A stretch of DNA of 64,000 nucleotides from Amorphophallus konjac (lineage: Eukaryota > Streptophyta > Magnoliopsida > Alismatales > Araceae): assembly GCA_022559845.1 (NCBI GenBank), contig CM040124.1, positions 66,673,491 to 66,737,490 of the forward strand. Direction: 5' to 3'. A model generated the notes under the pieces. The model was not told the origin of the DNA, made no database searches, and saw nothing but the letters and a program-made list of their open reading frames with translations. A program made the position numbers and the translations under genes. Positions 20,068-31,308 of this stretch are shown piece by piece. Numbering within the stretch: the first letter of the stretch is position 1; every line of letters begins with the position of its first letter.

Positions 20068-21370
20068 TTTGTCAAACATTTGAAGGCATGTGCAAATAAT
20101 CAATGTGCATAGACTTTATAAAGTTAAGACATGTGTAAAGAAGATATGCACAGACATGATTAAAGCAAATGGAGAAAATGCACTGACTTGATTTTAATCA
20201 TAATGGAAATGTATGCAGACTTGATTTTGCTGCAAGCAAACATGTGCACAGACCTTATCTTGCGAAGGCCAAATGTGCACGGACTTGAAGTGCATTGCTA
20301 ACACATGTGCACTGACTTGCATGATGCATGTGCATGATGCATGTGCATGGACTTGATGGTGCAGTGTGCAAACATGTACAGACTTGATTATGATACTGCC
20401 AAGAACATGCACAGACTTGCTTATGCTGTTGTGAGAACATGCACAGACTTGCTTCAACATTCCAAAGCATGTGCTTAGACCTGGTATGCATTTATGCACT
20501 TATGCTCAGACTTTCAATGCATATGCTCAGATCTAGTGCTAGTGTGCTCAGACTTGATATAACATATGAACAGATGTGCACGGACTTGGTAGTGCAGTGT
20601 GCAAATGTGCACAAACTTGGTTGTGCAAGATGCCACATGTGCACAGACCTGGTTGTACACAATGCAATATGTACACAGACTTTGGTGTGCACGAAGAGGG
20701 AATATGCACAGACATTAGATTCACTGTGAGTTAATGTGCACAGACTTTCGTTGACCATGTATAAGTGTGTACACACCTTAAGGTATTATATGCATAGACT
20801 TATATGCGTTGCACGAAAGCATGCACAGACTTATGATACGTTGTATGTAAAAACATGCACAGACTTATAATGCATTGTATGCATGACACTAGCACCGACC
20901 CTTTATGCAACTAGCACCGACCCTAGTATGCACAAGGTGCAACTAGCATCGACCTTGTGTTATGCACTCCAGCTAACACTGACTCTAACGTCAAGCTAGC
21001 AACGACTCTGAATACAGTATGCATGACACTAGCACCGACCCTTTATGCAACTAGCACCGACCTTGAGCCTTGATGCCTAAACTTGCACCGACCTATATGC
21101 GCAATGCAGACCCTGCACCTACTTCCACTATACGTGAGTATGCACCGACCTTGAGTTATGCACTCCAGCTAACACTGACTCTAATGCATGAGACACAGTT
21201 GCCTTACTTGACTAGCATCGACCTTGATGCATAGAGCAATGACATGCACACCAACTATTCGATGAAATGCCTTAGAGCATGACAGAAGATGCACAGACTT
21301 GGTAGCATGAAGACAATAAGTGCTTCGACCTTAATCTAGCATGTGCAATGACCTTACCTGTTCACAGAGA
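20068..21370. repeat. Reiterated words CACAGACTTG and CTAGCACCGACC in X U3
   Basis: About 25 copies of ATGYRCAGACTTG or near variants between 20068 and 20865, mostly 30-33 bp apart with a few closer pairs (for example 20377, 20410, 20441, 20473; 20642, 20674, 20707, 20739, 20772). From 20885 to 21370 a second set takes over: CTAGCACCGACC, GCTAACACTGACTCTA and relatives. Sequence between words is not conserved, so this is not a simple tandem repeat. It sits upstream of the TATA box. Confidence 0.85.
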
Positions 21371-21649
21371 GAGTTTTTTCCACCAACCTTGGTGTTTTAT
21401 ACTTGAATGTTCATTGGACCTCAAGGAGTTGACTCTCAATCTGATTAGTTGACCTGCTGTCAATTATTGACCAGTGCCGTTGACCATTGTTGACTTTTAC
21501 CTACGTTGACTTTCTTTTCATGACTTGTGAGTCATTCTTAAACTTGTTCTGACAGATTCTCATAATGCATCAAGATTAAATCATTAAGGATATATATAAA
21601 CATAATGAAACATAATATTTGTCATCATCAAAACTTCAGAACCATAGGG

Positions 21650-21985
21650 GACGCAACAAAGCGTCGATACACAGCTTAACACGAGGACACAGTCCTCACG
21701 CTGCTACTCGTAGCAACACATGGGGATGAACCCCCCCCCCCAGACACACACGCTGCTACACGCAACAACTACTCGGGGACAAGCCCCAAACAACCGCTGA
21801 TACACAGCTTAACGGGGATGAACCCCACACAACCGCTGATACACAGCTTAACGGGAATGAACCCCATACGCTGCAGAAATGTAGCAACACACGGGGACAA
21901 ACCCCAAAAGGAAAAGCAAGCTGCTAGAATGCAGCAACACACACGGACAAGCCCCACAGACACACATGGCTGCACAGTAGCCAAA
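21650..21985. repeat. Short imperfect repeats (GCTGCTA / ACGGGGA...CCCC) in D2
   Basis: Two kinds of words alternate: ACACAGCTTAAC or GCTGCAGAA-GTAGCAACACA, and CGGGGA(C/T)(A/G)A(A/G)CCCC, itself a small inverted repeat GGGG...CCCC. At least seven rounds of roughly 45-60 bp are visible. They would fall in the transcribed part of the LTR. A run of 13 C is at 21730-21742. Confidence 0.7.
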
Positions 21986-22398
21986 GTCCACTCCGGTCTC
22001 TAAAACAACGTGCTCGAAACATGCTGTCACTGCAGCACTACATACTGAAAATAGATTTGGAGTTTCAAAACGAAAAAGTAAAATGAAACTAAGAAAGCAA
22101 CTATAGCTTCCGATCGAAGTCATGAAGCTGTAATGGTAGATCTAAACTTAGATCTGAAGACTTCTCTAACTCTCTTACTTTCCTCTCTACACTGGGTTTG
22201 CTCAAGCCACACTGCTAGGCTGCTCTCCTTCCTTTTTCTTCTTCTCAACACTGGATTGGCTCAGACCCGGTGCTAGGCTACTCCACTCTTCTCCTTTCTT
22301 CCTCACAAATTTTCTTCTAAAGGCTCAGACCGTCTCTACTCTTTTCCCGCTCTTTTCTTCTCCAAGGCAATAGCGACCTCTTCTTTAAACGGTGGTCC

Positions 22399-22407
22399 AT
22401 ATTTATA
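22399..22407 (-). promoter_or_regulatory. TATA box of D2 LTR
   Basis: TATAAATAT on the minus strand, about 400 bases downstream of the GAGTCGACTTG array in the reading direction of this LTR. Confidence 0.5.
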
Positions 22408-22814
22408 GAAAGAGAAAGGAAACGTGGAGAGTCCCCTTCTTTCTTGTGATTGGTTCGCTTAGAGACACCACCTGATTGGTCCAAGTTTAGAGTAAGATCT
22501 TTTTCCAGATCTGTATTTTGATTGGTCCTTGATAAAAAGGAGATCTTTGTTTGGAACCTTTTTTCAGATCTATTTTTCTGTCAAGTACTTTTCAGGGGCT
22601 GTAATCTGACAGGTTCAAGATTATAAAATGGAGACATGGAAAGAACCCCTTTTCAAGTCTATTATCTGACAGGTCCAAGATAGAAAATATGGTTTCTTAT
22701 CCGTAGGCCTTTCCAGACCTCGAGACACATGTTCTCGAGATGAGTACCGTTGACTTGGCTTAAGTTATCACGTTACCAGGTAACTCTACTGGAAATCTGC
22801 ACGAGCTACCGTTA

Positions 22815-23175
22815 TGAGTCAACTTGGTAAAGACACTAAGTCGACTTGTTCTTTGTACTTGGCGAGATTCAAGCTTCTGGAATGCTTTGAGTCGACTTAG
22901 TGAAGAGCTTGAGTCGACTTGTTCTTGGAACACGGTGATATCCAGATTTTTGGATAGTCATGAGTCGACTTGGTGTGAGCCTTGAGTCGACTTGCTTGAG
23001 TTCTTAGTCAGAAGAGTTCTTTACTGAGTCGACTTGCTCACCTCCTAAGTCGACTTAAGTTCTTTGACCTGAAGTGCTGAGTCGACTAGCTTTCTGCCTG
23101 AGTCGACTTGCTTGGTGCTTCGGCAGATGAATTGTTTTTGAGTTGACTTGCTTGCAACTTTGAGTCGACTTGCTG
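22815..23175. repeat. Twelve copies of GAGTCGACTTG in D2 U3
   Basis: Copies or one-base variants begin at 22816, 22838, 22889, 22911, 22962, 22984, 23025, 23046, 23079, 23100, 23139 and 23162. The core GTCGAC is palindromic. Distances alternate between about 20-22 and about 30-50 bp, giving pairs. Confidence 0.88.
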
Positions 23176-24081
23176 AACAAGAACTGGCTAGATGTGTCAC
23201 GCCCCAATATATGCAGTGGAATTAAGTCAGGAATGTGAACAGCCGACAAATAAAGTCTCAAGCTAGAATGACAATCAGAGCGCAACATTCACACATAAAA
23301 GAGTAAACACAATGTATAAAAACTTCAACTTTATTGAATAATAACGATCAAGGTTTACAAACTGACATTTGACACTCTTAAACATAACTAGACTCAAGAA
23401 AACAAAAGGTTTCATAACATGATCAACTTCACCGCCTATTATAGTGAAGGTCACCTAATTACAATAACTGACTCAAGACACTTTGACATTCTAGGCTTCT
23501 CTTGTACTTTACTCGCTCTCGGACTCGCCACTTGAGTACTTCGACTCCGAGTCACTAGAGTCTCCTGAAAAAGATTGAAAATGTAGTGTCCCAGAATTTA
23601 TGTAATAATTTCTGGATTATTTATAGAATTTTTTTGGAATTTATAAGGCCCAATTGTGTGAAATAATTAACCTAGCCTATTTAAATAAGATCCAAAAGGT
23701 CTAAGGACCAAGCCCATTAAGTTTGCCCCATATTCTAGAAGGTTATTTAGCCTATTCACGTATTTTAAGGATAAATACTATTTTATAGATAATTATATTA
23801 GATAAACGAATAAAAGAGTTTTATTAATTTGAAATTCTACCCACGTTGTATTTAATGGTCTATCGTTTGATCGCCACATGCATGTAACGCACCTAGACTG
23901 ATGCGTTACACCCTGGCAGTTCCGTGAATGAAAGAACGAGTAAAAAGATTAGAACTTTGGGATCCTATCTGCAAGAGATCGACTTTGGAGAGTTTATAAC
24001 ATTACTAAGGACTCTTAGGGATTAGATTCTGGCAATTAAGGACTATAGAATCGATCTAATCTTCAAACCCTAGCCAAAACC

Positions 24082-24090
24082 CTATAAATA
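24082..24090 (+). promoter_or_regulatory. TATA box of E
   Basis: CTATAAATA about 500 bases from the LTR start. A palindrome TGTAACGCA...TGCGTTACA lies upstream (23883-23911), the larger array downstream. Confidence 0.55.
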
Positions 24091-24814
24091 GGACCTAGTT
24101 CTGAACTGAGCGACCCTTACTTTTGGCTCGTAAAGATTCAAGATAAGGAGATAGAATTTCAGATAAGTTCTTTAGAAGATTTTGTTTATTATACTTTAGA
24201 CTAATAGTTCTCCAAATTTCATGTTAGGAGATCAAGCAACCAAGGAGATTGAAGCTTCCAAAGTTGCTGGTTCGACCATAGTAACTCAGGATTCAGAGCA
24301 AAGGACCCCTAAAGATCAAGAGATTGGGACGTCTAAACGAGGTAATTAGAATTCAATCCTTTAGAACTTTTTGATCACCTTAGTTTCATATTCTTACCCT
24401 CAAAATTTCACATCTTTAGGACAAGAGGTTGGAGAGATAGAGCAGCAAGAAGTTGCTGAAAAATCGCTGGGAAAGGAGAGCTAGGGCTCGATTTTCAGAT
24501 TCAAATTAGAAGCTTAAAGCCTAGTTAAGAGGTAGGTTATCTCATGATTGGAAAAAACATCTTGTTAAGGATAAAATCCCTCTATTTGTGTTTTATTTCA
24601 TGTACTATAGATCATGGATTTCATGTTTTAGTGGGTTCATGCATACATACATATCATTAGCCATAATCAAAGATCAAAGATATTATCTTGTCTATTCACT
24701 AAAACCCATGCATGTAGTTGGCCCATACTTTGTTTATCATGCCTAGAATAATTGTAGTATTTTGATTTCCAGGCATGTTATGTTTTCATAAACTTTTTCT
24801 TTATTTTACTGCCA

Positions 24815-25025
24815 GCAGACGATCTGACGCATCAAGGTAAGACCGTCACAATGATATAACGGTCTTACGATAAACCGTCACACCTTCTTTGGTGTTTGAA
24901 GTTATCTGTTGTCTCTGACGCACCATCGATGGGGCGTTACATTACTGTAACGGCCTCACGATAAACCGTCACAGTCACTATGACGCACCCATTCTAGACC
25001 GTCAGGGTAACTGTAGACAGAATGG
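24815..25025. repeat. Palindromic words GTAACG / CGTCACA in E
   Basis: Pairs such as TAAGACCGT...ACGGTCTTA (24840-24879) and TGACGCACC...GGGCGTTACA (24916-24942), with GACCGTCACA and TGTAACGGCC repeated. The same words recur at 25515-25640 and 27727-27890. They lie downstream of the TATA box in the transcribed part. Confidence 0.75.
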
Positions 25026-25357
25026 GAAACTAGTTAATTTAACTTATAAATAAGCCTAGTTATCTAAGTTTTGACCTGATTTCATGTCTTTAAGATTATT
25101 TACTGATTCATGATAGAAATTACATAATTTATGTATCTTAAGTTATTTTATGTTATGTTAATTTCATGTGCCAAAATTCTATAGATTTGTATCTAAATCA
25201 TGATTATCCAAAGATGTATTGACGGAGTTTTATCATGATTTCATATTGTTACACATCCTCTCTATCAATAGAGTCATTTCTTTAAGTACATGGCACATAT
25301 TCCGGTATGTTATCCATTAGTTCACTTTGCACTATAGGAACATTATTCTTGGACATG

Positions 25358-25468
25358 AGGACCTCTCTATTTGATATTCCTTCCAATGGATTAGGAAATC
25401 TTGTTGCAAGGCCTCCGTAATTCTCCGCGAACCTGGGATTCCCACTAGGACGCCGAGTTGGTTGTACC
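25358..25468 (+). promoter_or_regulatory. Conserved ~110-nt leader block (E copy)
   Basis: 111 nt, sense to the LTR. Contains GGCCTCCGTAATTCTCCGCG and CTGGGATTCCC and ends in GTTGGTTGTACC. Compared with the other copies the GTAAGT core reads GTAATT here. Confidence 0.7.
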
Positions 25469-25487
25469 ATTAAAACCCAAGTGATTA

Positions 25488-25641
25488 GATTACACTATCG
25501 ATATTTCTGGTTATCAGTAGTGTAACGGATCTATATTGGACCATTAGGCACATGTAACGGCCTAATATATGACCGTCACATTCAACTAAGTCCGATTTCT
25601 TAGTTCTGGATTCAGACTAATGTAACGGCCCAATACTGGAG
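25488..25641 (+). repeat. 154-bp direct repeat flanking F, left copy
   Basis: From GATTACACTATCG to CAATACTGGAG. The right copy is 27696-27849. By eye they differ at roughly ten positions, mostly transitions. The duplicated DNA belongs to LTR E, so it flanks insert F on both sides; ordinary retrotransposon target duplications are only 4-6 bp. Confidence 0.9.
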
Positions 25642-26289
25642 CCCCGGACTATTTTGACGAACATTCTGAATGAAATGTCATGATTTCGGGTTGAATGAAT
25701 TTGCATGTATACATGATTGATGAATGATTGCCTTGAATGAAAACTTGCATGATTGATCTTCATTGATATACATATTTGATGAAAAGTGAGGTTGATGAAT
25801 TTCAAACTTGAATGGTTAATTTGTAAGAATGCTCAATTTGAAAAAGGCTTTTCAACTTGAATGCTTGATTTGTAAGAATGCTCAATTTGAAGAAGGCTGA
25901 TCCGAATCAACTTGATTGAATGTTGAATGTTGGCGTGTTGTTGATTAAGCTCGAACGATGGACATAACTAATGAGTGCATATGTCATTCGGTGAATCACA
26001 AATTGGATGGCTGTTTCAAATTTGGAGGAATCTCAATTGTTAAATTGAGTTGTTAATTTGAATAGAAAATTAAATGTAGGACTATTGTGAAGCTTGTCAC
26101 TCAATCTCTCAAGGCCAAGGTATGAACACTTGACTATTTGGATCTTGTGTGAATGGACTCATCCGGGTTAAAATTAATGCTTAATCATGTTTATCTGTGT
26201 TGTATGAACTCCCTTGATCTACATTGATATATGTATTTGATTCATGAAGGTTTCAATTTCATTTACTTAAGTTTTGCTGCTGTCAGTAA

Positions 26290-26612
26290 AAGTGTCGACC
26301 TCAGGGGTCGACACTTATTTGAGGAGTCTCTGCCTTCATTGAGATTTAGGACGCTGGCAGATTGTGTCGACCCCAGGGGTCGACACTTTCACCAGGAGTC
26401 TGCTGTTTTGTTAAGGCAGAACTCTCATGAAAAAGTGTCGACCTCGGGTGTCGACACTTTTCATCACGAATGTTTTGTTCTGTTAACCGGCCTGAACACT
26501 TCGTAAGAAGTGTCGACCCCATGGGTCGACACTTGTATCGCGATTTTGTTCTTATATATGTTCTGGCAGAACATTCACGAAAAAGGGTCGACCTCATGGG
26601 TCGACACTTTTT
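26290..26612. repeat. Five palindromes AAGTGTCGACC...GGTCGACACTT, ~72-bp spacing, in F
   Basis: Starts near 26290, 26362, 26431, 26508 and 26580, i.e. steps of about 70-76 bp. Arms of 9-12 bp surround 3-6 central bases that vary (TCAGG, CCAGG, TCGG, CCAT, TCAT). Between them, words like CTGGCAGA and CATGAAAA recur, so it is a diverged tandem unit with a conserved palindrome. It lies just upstream of the TATA box. Confidence 0.92.
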
Positions 26613-26781
26613 CTGAACGTTCGAATACGGTTTTCTGGATCTGTTTCGAACCCTAATAAGGAGGATCAAAATGGCATGGCTTTTGACCCTAATGGCCTTA
26701 GGGCGTCCATTACTCTATGTACGTGGTATGAAGGGGGTTTAGTAAGGGCTCTTGTGTCTTTTGGGGGGTCAAACCCCCTTG

Positions 26782-26788
26782 TATATAG
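26782..26788 (+). promoter_or_regulatory. TATA box of F
   Basis: TATATAG after a run CAAACCCCCTTG, about 170 bases downstream of the last palindrome. Confidence 0.5.
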
Positions 26789-27695
26789 CCACCCCCCCTT
26801 CATTCCGATCGTAACACCCTTGAGCTTCTAATGTAGGATCTTTGCCTTGCAGGAGAAGGAGGTGTTCCCATCTGTGGAGGTGAAGGAGAGCTGTGCCAAG
26901 GATGATTTCCATCGAGCCCGAGCCAAGATCTGGAGGTCGCGGACTGCATCCTCTTCATCCGGAGCCTTGGGCGACTACATCCTGTACATCGGCTTCATCC
27001 AACCTTCGGTTCATTTGTTCTAAGTGTTACCTTCTCTATTCTCCTAGCATTGTTTAAGGTTTTGTGGGGTAGATCATCTCGTTTATCATTCTCTTAGTAG
27101 GTTTGTGGGGTAGATCGTCTTGTTTATCCTTTTCATAGTGATTTGTGCTTAGATCGATTCTCTCAGAACTGGGCTTGTAATTTCTCATTCTATTTCACAT
27201 ATCTAGACGATTTCGAAGCTTGCTCCGAGTGTGTGTGGGTTGTCTCGTCGTCGTATGAGAACCCGCGTGTGTGGGCCGTCGAGCCCGTGTGTGTGTGGTT
27301 GTTGCCGTCGAGCAGCGTTTATAATGAAATCCTCTCGAGGTGAGAGGGGTGGACGTAGGACGGCACTCGGTGCATCCGAACCACCTAAAAATACTGTGTT
27401 GTGGTTTGCTTGATTGGTGTTGGTCATTATTTAATTTTCCGTTCACTATACGAGTATGTGACGGTGAGACGCGAGTGTACTCAACTGTCCGTCCAAATAC
27501 AGTTATCCGAGTGAGCATATATGTGAGCTAGGAAGTTATGAGAGCTTGCTTGATTTAAGTTCATTCGTCTTAATCAAGTCTCTGCTTTACTTTTATTCTG
27601 CATATCTGCGGTTTGTTTGGGTTGCTTTCTATTTTTGTAAAAAGGGTGGGCAATCAATTTACCCCCCTCTCAATTGCCTCCTAACCGGGCCAACA

Positions 27696-27849
27696 GATTA
27701 CACTATCGATGTTTCTGGTTATCAGTAGTGTAACGGATCTATATTGGACCGTCAGGCACATGTAATGTCCCAATGTACGACCGTCACATTCAACTGAGTC
27801 CGATTTCTTGGTTCTGGATTCAGACTAATGTAACGGCCCAATACTGGAG
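27696..27849 (+). repeat. 154-bp direct repeat flanking F, right copy
   Basis: Partner of 25488-25641. After it E continues without a gap (CGTCACATCATGTAACGG), with further palindromic words to about 27890 and then featureless LTR sequence to 29055. Confidence 0.9.
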
Positions 27850-30220
27850 CGTCACATCATGTAACGGCCCAGTACACGACCGTCACACTGCTTGAGTATT
27901 TTAACCTGAGATTTGACCAAGGGTTGATATTCCAAGGTTTCTAAATGGACTCTTGATGATCTAGAACTTATCATATTGATCAAGAAATCTAATATAATGA
28001 ATGGAAGATAAAGAATGTACCGTTATGCTATCGATTTATTTCTATAAACATAACATAGTATAAGTCATTCTTGATTTCTCATGATTCTTATTAAAGCATT
28101 CATTCATTGAATTATTGTTATCAAGAGCTTGTTGGAATTGTACATTCTTGGCCATACTTTATTGTTACATGCATGGAAAAAACTTGATTTATACTTGAAG
28201 ATGCGATCGAGCACTGATTGTGTTCAAGGGCTCTATGCTAGTCCCCTCGGCTGATTGTCGAAAACATACTATTATAAACCATGGGGTATGATGCTACTGG
28301 CGTCGCATTACGCTGGGAGTACTTTCTTTATAAATAAGTGAAAATCTACAACACGATACAGCATGATTGATACTTATACATGACTTTCTTGATCTTCCAC
28401 ATAAATTCACGAAGTACTTGCTCATAAGCAAAAGATACTGGAGGGATGATTATGTGTCTTGCTAGTACAGTCTCGTTACATTCTTGTCATGAAAGGCCAT
28501 ATCATGGTCTTATAACATTCTTGCTAGTTCATACTTACTCTCATTCTATCTTACATACTTTGGTTTAATCGCATGATTGATCGCATTCGCATGATTTTAC
28601 CTTATTCCTTTAGAGCAAAAACGTTAATTACTTTAATGATGCCTTCATGTTGATGCGAAGATACCGACTGGGCAAGTGTGCTCATTACCTATTTCCATTC
28701 TTTTCAGGAAATGAAAATGATTCGAATTCGGGTTATACAAGTGGCGGGCTCGAGAGCGAATGAAAGTATTGTTAAAGAATGAGCGAAGACTTAGGAAGTT
28801 TATATTGTTTAGATTGAGTCTATGTAATTTTCTTATTTCTTGTGTCTGATAGATTGGAAGAAGTTGAAAGTTCTTGTATTTGAATATTGATTGTCAATGA
28901 AATAAGTTGGAGTTTGGTTAAAATAGTGTGCAATTACATTTATGTGTGTGATTGTCTTACGCTCTGATCATTCTTGCTTGCAAGAGGCTTACCATGCCGA
29001 CTGTTCACGTTTCTCGAGCGAGTCTTCCGCTGTCATAAAGGCTCGGGGCGTGACAAAAAAAGTAGGGAATGAGTGCACTCGCTAAATAGATATCTTCGTA
29101 TCAACATGATGGCAATGTTAAAGTAATTAACATTTTAGCTCTATAGAGAGGGTAACAAGGAAAATGAGATAAAACGTGCGAAATAAAACTAGAGTAATAA
29201 CAAGTATCAAGATAAGTGTAAAGATATGAGATATCAAGTAAATATGAGAGCATGATCAAGCAAGATTATAGTATGGTCTTTCAATAACGAGAATGTACTA
29301 GCATGTAACATAAATATACTTTTCATAACCTTGAAAAGGCTATGCACTAGAAAGTCATGTAACAAGTAAGCATGTAATTTCACAAGATAGCCTCGTGAGA
29401 ATTCGTGTATTTCACCTGTTTATAAAAAATTACTCCCAGTGCAATGCGACGCCAATATTCATCATACCCCATGATTTATAGCATGTTTCCGACCATCTGC
29501 TGAGGGGGCTAGCGTGGAGCCCTTGGACACTGTCTGTGTTCGCTCTTGCATCTTCAAGTTATAAATCAAGCTACTTCCACGAGAAATAATAAAGTCGGCC
29601 AATAATATCAAGTTCAAATAATAACTTTACGGCGAATGTAACCAAGGTAATAACGTACCAAAAATGAACATGAGAGTTCAAGCATGACTTAATAAGAAGG
29701 TTACGCTACGGGAGGAATCTGACAACATAATGGTACATTAATCAATTTCCATAGTTCATTAATGATTTAATGAATAAGGTTTAGGTTCCAGATAACCAGA
29801 AGATCACCAGGGAACAGAGCAAGATCAACCCTTGGGTTAGACCGTGGGTTGGATAGAACCCTGACAGAACGCGGTCAAACCAGGTTGGCTATCATAAAGT
29901 AGCGGTCGAGCGGGTATCGCTATCTGTCAGTGCAAGGCAATGCGCCGACGCAAGCAGAGAACTGGGTCGACACAATGTATACGCAGGATCAATGCGGTTC
30001 AATGAGGACCACTATCATGAAGTAGCGATCAAGTCTAGACTGCAATCAAGAGTGGAGTCGATGCAGAACAAGGAATAGGTCGACTCAATAGAACAATTGG
30101 CAGAACGCGGTTCATGGACAACTGCTATCTGAAGGTAGCGATCGCCTGATGGCCGTGATCAGGATAGTCCACAGAGAACACAGAATTCACGAAGTGCTCT
30201 CTAGACCTGTGGGTTTTCAG

Positions 30221-30332
30221 GGTACAACCAGCTTGACGTCCTCGTGGGAATCCCAGGCTCGCGGAGTCTTACGGCGGCCTTGAAACAAGATAACCTAGTC
30301 CAACAGAAGGAATATCCGACGGGGAGGCTCTC
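30221..30332 (-). promoter_or_regulatory. Conserved ~110-nt leader block (D copy)
   Basis: 112 nt on the minus strand, about 970 bases downstream of the D TATA box in the reading direction. Contains GCCGTAAGACTCCGCGAG and CTGGGATTCCC and ends in GCTGGTTGTACC. Confidence 0.7.
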
Positions 30333-31296
30333 AAGTCCAAGAAAGTTTCCTATCAAGTGCAAGTGATCTAATAGTATCGTACCGGAGTACGGGCTATATG
30401 TGAAGTAATAAAACAGAAAGGAGATGAGAACGAAATGCGCCAAAGTACAAATCGAAGTGTAGGAGCTTGCATTAAAAATCCTTAAATACAAAACTATATG
30501 ATTTTGGCACGAAATTACATATATGAAAATAAGCTTTAAAACATGCCAACATGAAACATGATATGACAGAAATCATGATTATAATGAAATAACATGAAAC
30601 ATGGCATAACAACTTATATTTAACAGGGAATCATGAGGGCTGATCTGGTTTCTGTTTAGAGTTAATAGAAAGCAGAACGCGGTTGGTCGAAAACCGCTAA
30701 TTGAAGGTAGCCATCTCTGCTAGATCGCTATCTGTCTATGTCAGAAAGAAGCAAGGTCCATCGTGTAGAGCCTATTCTTAAGGCAATTAATGCAGAAAAA
30801 CTATATAAAAAAGAAAGATAAGACTTGATAACAAGCGTAGTACAAGGTAAGTGCATGGGAAAAGCATAAATTAAGCCAAAGTTCTTATCTTTTCGTTAAG
30901 GGTGTAGGGATAGCATGCAGTGAGAAAACCTAGTTGCGCGGTCATGGGAAAACATTAAATACACTATGTATAGTGCATGAAATCGAGCAAGGTTAGAGGG
31001 ATTTTACTCCTAATAAGTTGTTTAAGGCAATCATGAGATAACCTACCTCTGGTATGGTCCCTAAACCTCAAATTTGTCACCGAAAGAGGGTGCTGGTTCC
31101 TGCGCGTCCTGCGTAGAAACTGTGACTTCTAGACCTTCTAACTCCTCGACGGCTTGATCTCCTAGCATAGGATTTAGAAGATAGTTAGAAGATACTAAAG
31201 GGAACAGATAACCCTAAATGACAAACCTGTGAATATGACGCCTTACCTTCGAACTACGCGATCCAAAATTAGGGTTCACGCAGGACGAATCTGGAC

Positions 31297-31308
31297 TCTA
31301 TTTATAGG
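31297..31308 (-). promoter_or_regulatory. TATA box of D LTR
   Basis: CCTATAAATAGAG on the minus strand, about 530 bases from the LTR start at 31835; the same distance class as in B and E. Confidence 0.6.

Larger units (their letters stand above)
15852..21630 (-). mobile_element. Ty1/copia SIRE-like element X, 5' part
   Basis: Minus-strand copia element: 5' LTR (18639-21630), Met primer site, gag in several frames, then noncoding DNA up to the T1 insertion at 15851. Protease, integrase and RT should lie left of T1, outside the window. The gag zinc knuckles, the coiled-coil stretches and the LTR edges (GATGATGACAAATA at the start, CACCCCCCTCTGG near the end) fit the SIRE/Maximus group. X itself sits in the older LTR D2. 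Confidence 0.75.
18639..21630 (-). repeat. 5' LTR of X (~2992 bp)
   Basis: Left edge TGTTTGATCCAGAGGGGGGT beside the primer site; right edge taken as CATCA at 21630 (minus-strand start TGATGATGACAAATA). The right edge is by analogy with SIRE LTRs and could be a few bases off. U3 at 19850-21630 is dominated by the CAGACTTG word array; the TATA box is at 19832-19842; R/U5 (18639-19830) has repeated words such as GTGAGTGACA and TCTCCCTTCC. Confidence 0.7.
21631..23194 (-). repeat. LTR fragment D2 (left part), interrupted by X and D
   Basis: Noncoding DNA with the layout of a minus-strand LTR: a U3 rich in GAGTCGACTTG (22815-23175), a TATA box (22399-22407) and an R/U5 with pyrimidine-rich tracts and short repeats (21650-21985). 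No internal coding region is attached. Its left side is cut by X at 21630 and its right side by D at 23195. The segment 32440-32967, with the same GTCGACT words, is probably its continuation. Lineage not determined. Confidence 0.5.
25642..27695 (+). repeat. LTR fragment F, copia SIRE-like, inserted in E
   Basis: A 2054-bp insert. Its right end (ACCCCCCTCTCAATTGCC, CCGGGCCAACA) is typical of SIRE-type copia LTR ends. It has a regular palindrome array (26290-26612), a TATA box (26782-26788) and an R/U5 without coding potential. The left edge (CCCCGGACTATTTTGACG) lacks the usual TG start, so it may be truncated. A pair of repeats AACTTGAATG...TTGTAAGAATGCTCAATTTG lies near 25804-25890. Confidence 0.62.
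23582..29055 (+). repeat. Solo LTR E (Tekay type), split by F
   Basis: Plus-strand LTR with edges TGTAGTGTCCC and GGGGCGTGACA, without any internal region. Without the F insertion and the 154-bp duplication it would be about 3.27 kb. Flanks GAAAA (23577-23581) and AAAAA (29056-29060) are nearly equal, as for a decayed 5-bp target duplication. A segment at 28190-28340 (GAAGATGCGATCGAGC, CTGGCGTCGCATTACGC) is the reverse complement of one in D, showing relatedness. Solo LTRs arise by recombination between the two LTRs of one element. Confidence 0.75.

Noticed and set aside
20194..20776. Cys/His-rich frames in both directions resembling metal-binding repeats
   Set aside because: They are produced by the TGCACAGACTTG word array; frames are short and differ between neighbouring words.
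18639..23194. One single large LTR reaching from the X primer site to 23194
   Set aside because: There are two separate TATA boxes, two unrelated word arrays and a SIRE-like LTR start near 21630, so two elements fit better. The exact border is uncertain.
26290..26612. CRISPR-like array (regular palindromes with spacers)
   Set aside because: Plant LTR context, spacers related to each other, 72-bp unit, no cas genes; it is a diverged tandem repeat. The same holds for 14960-15592 and 20068-20870.
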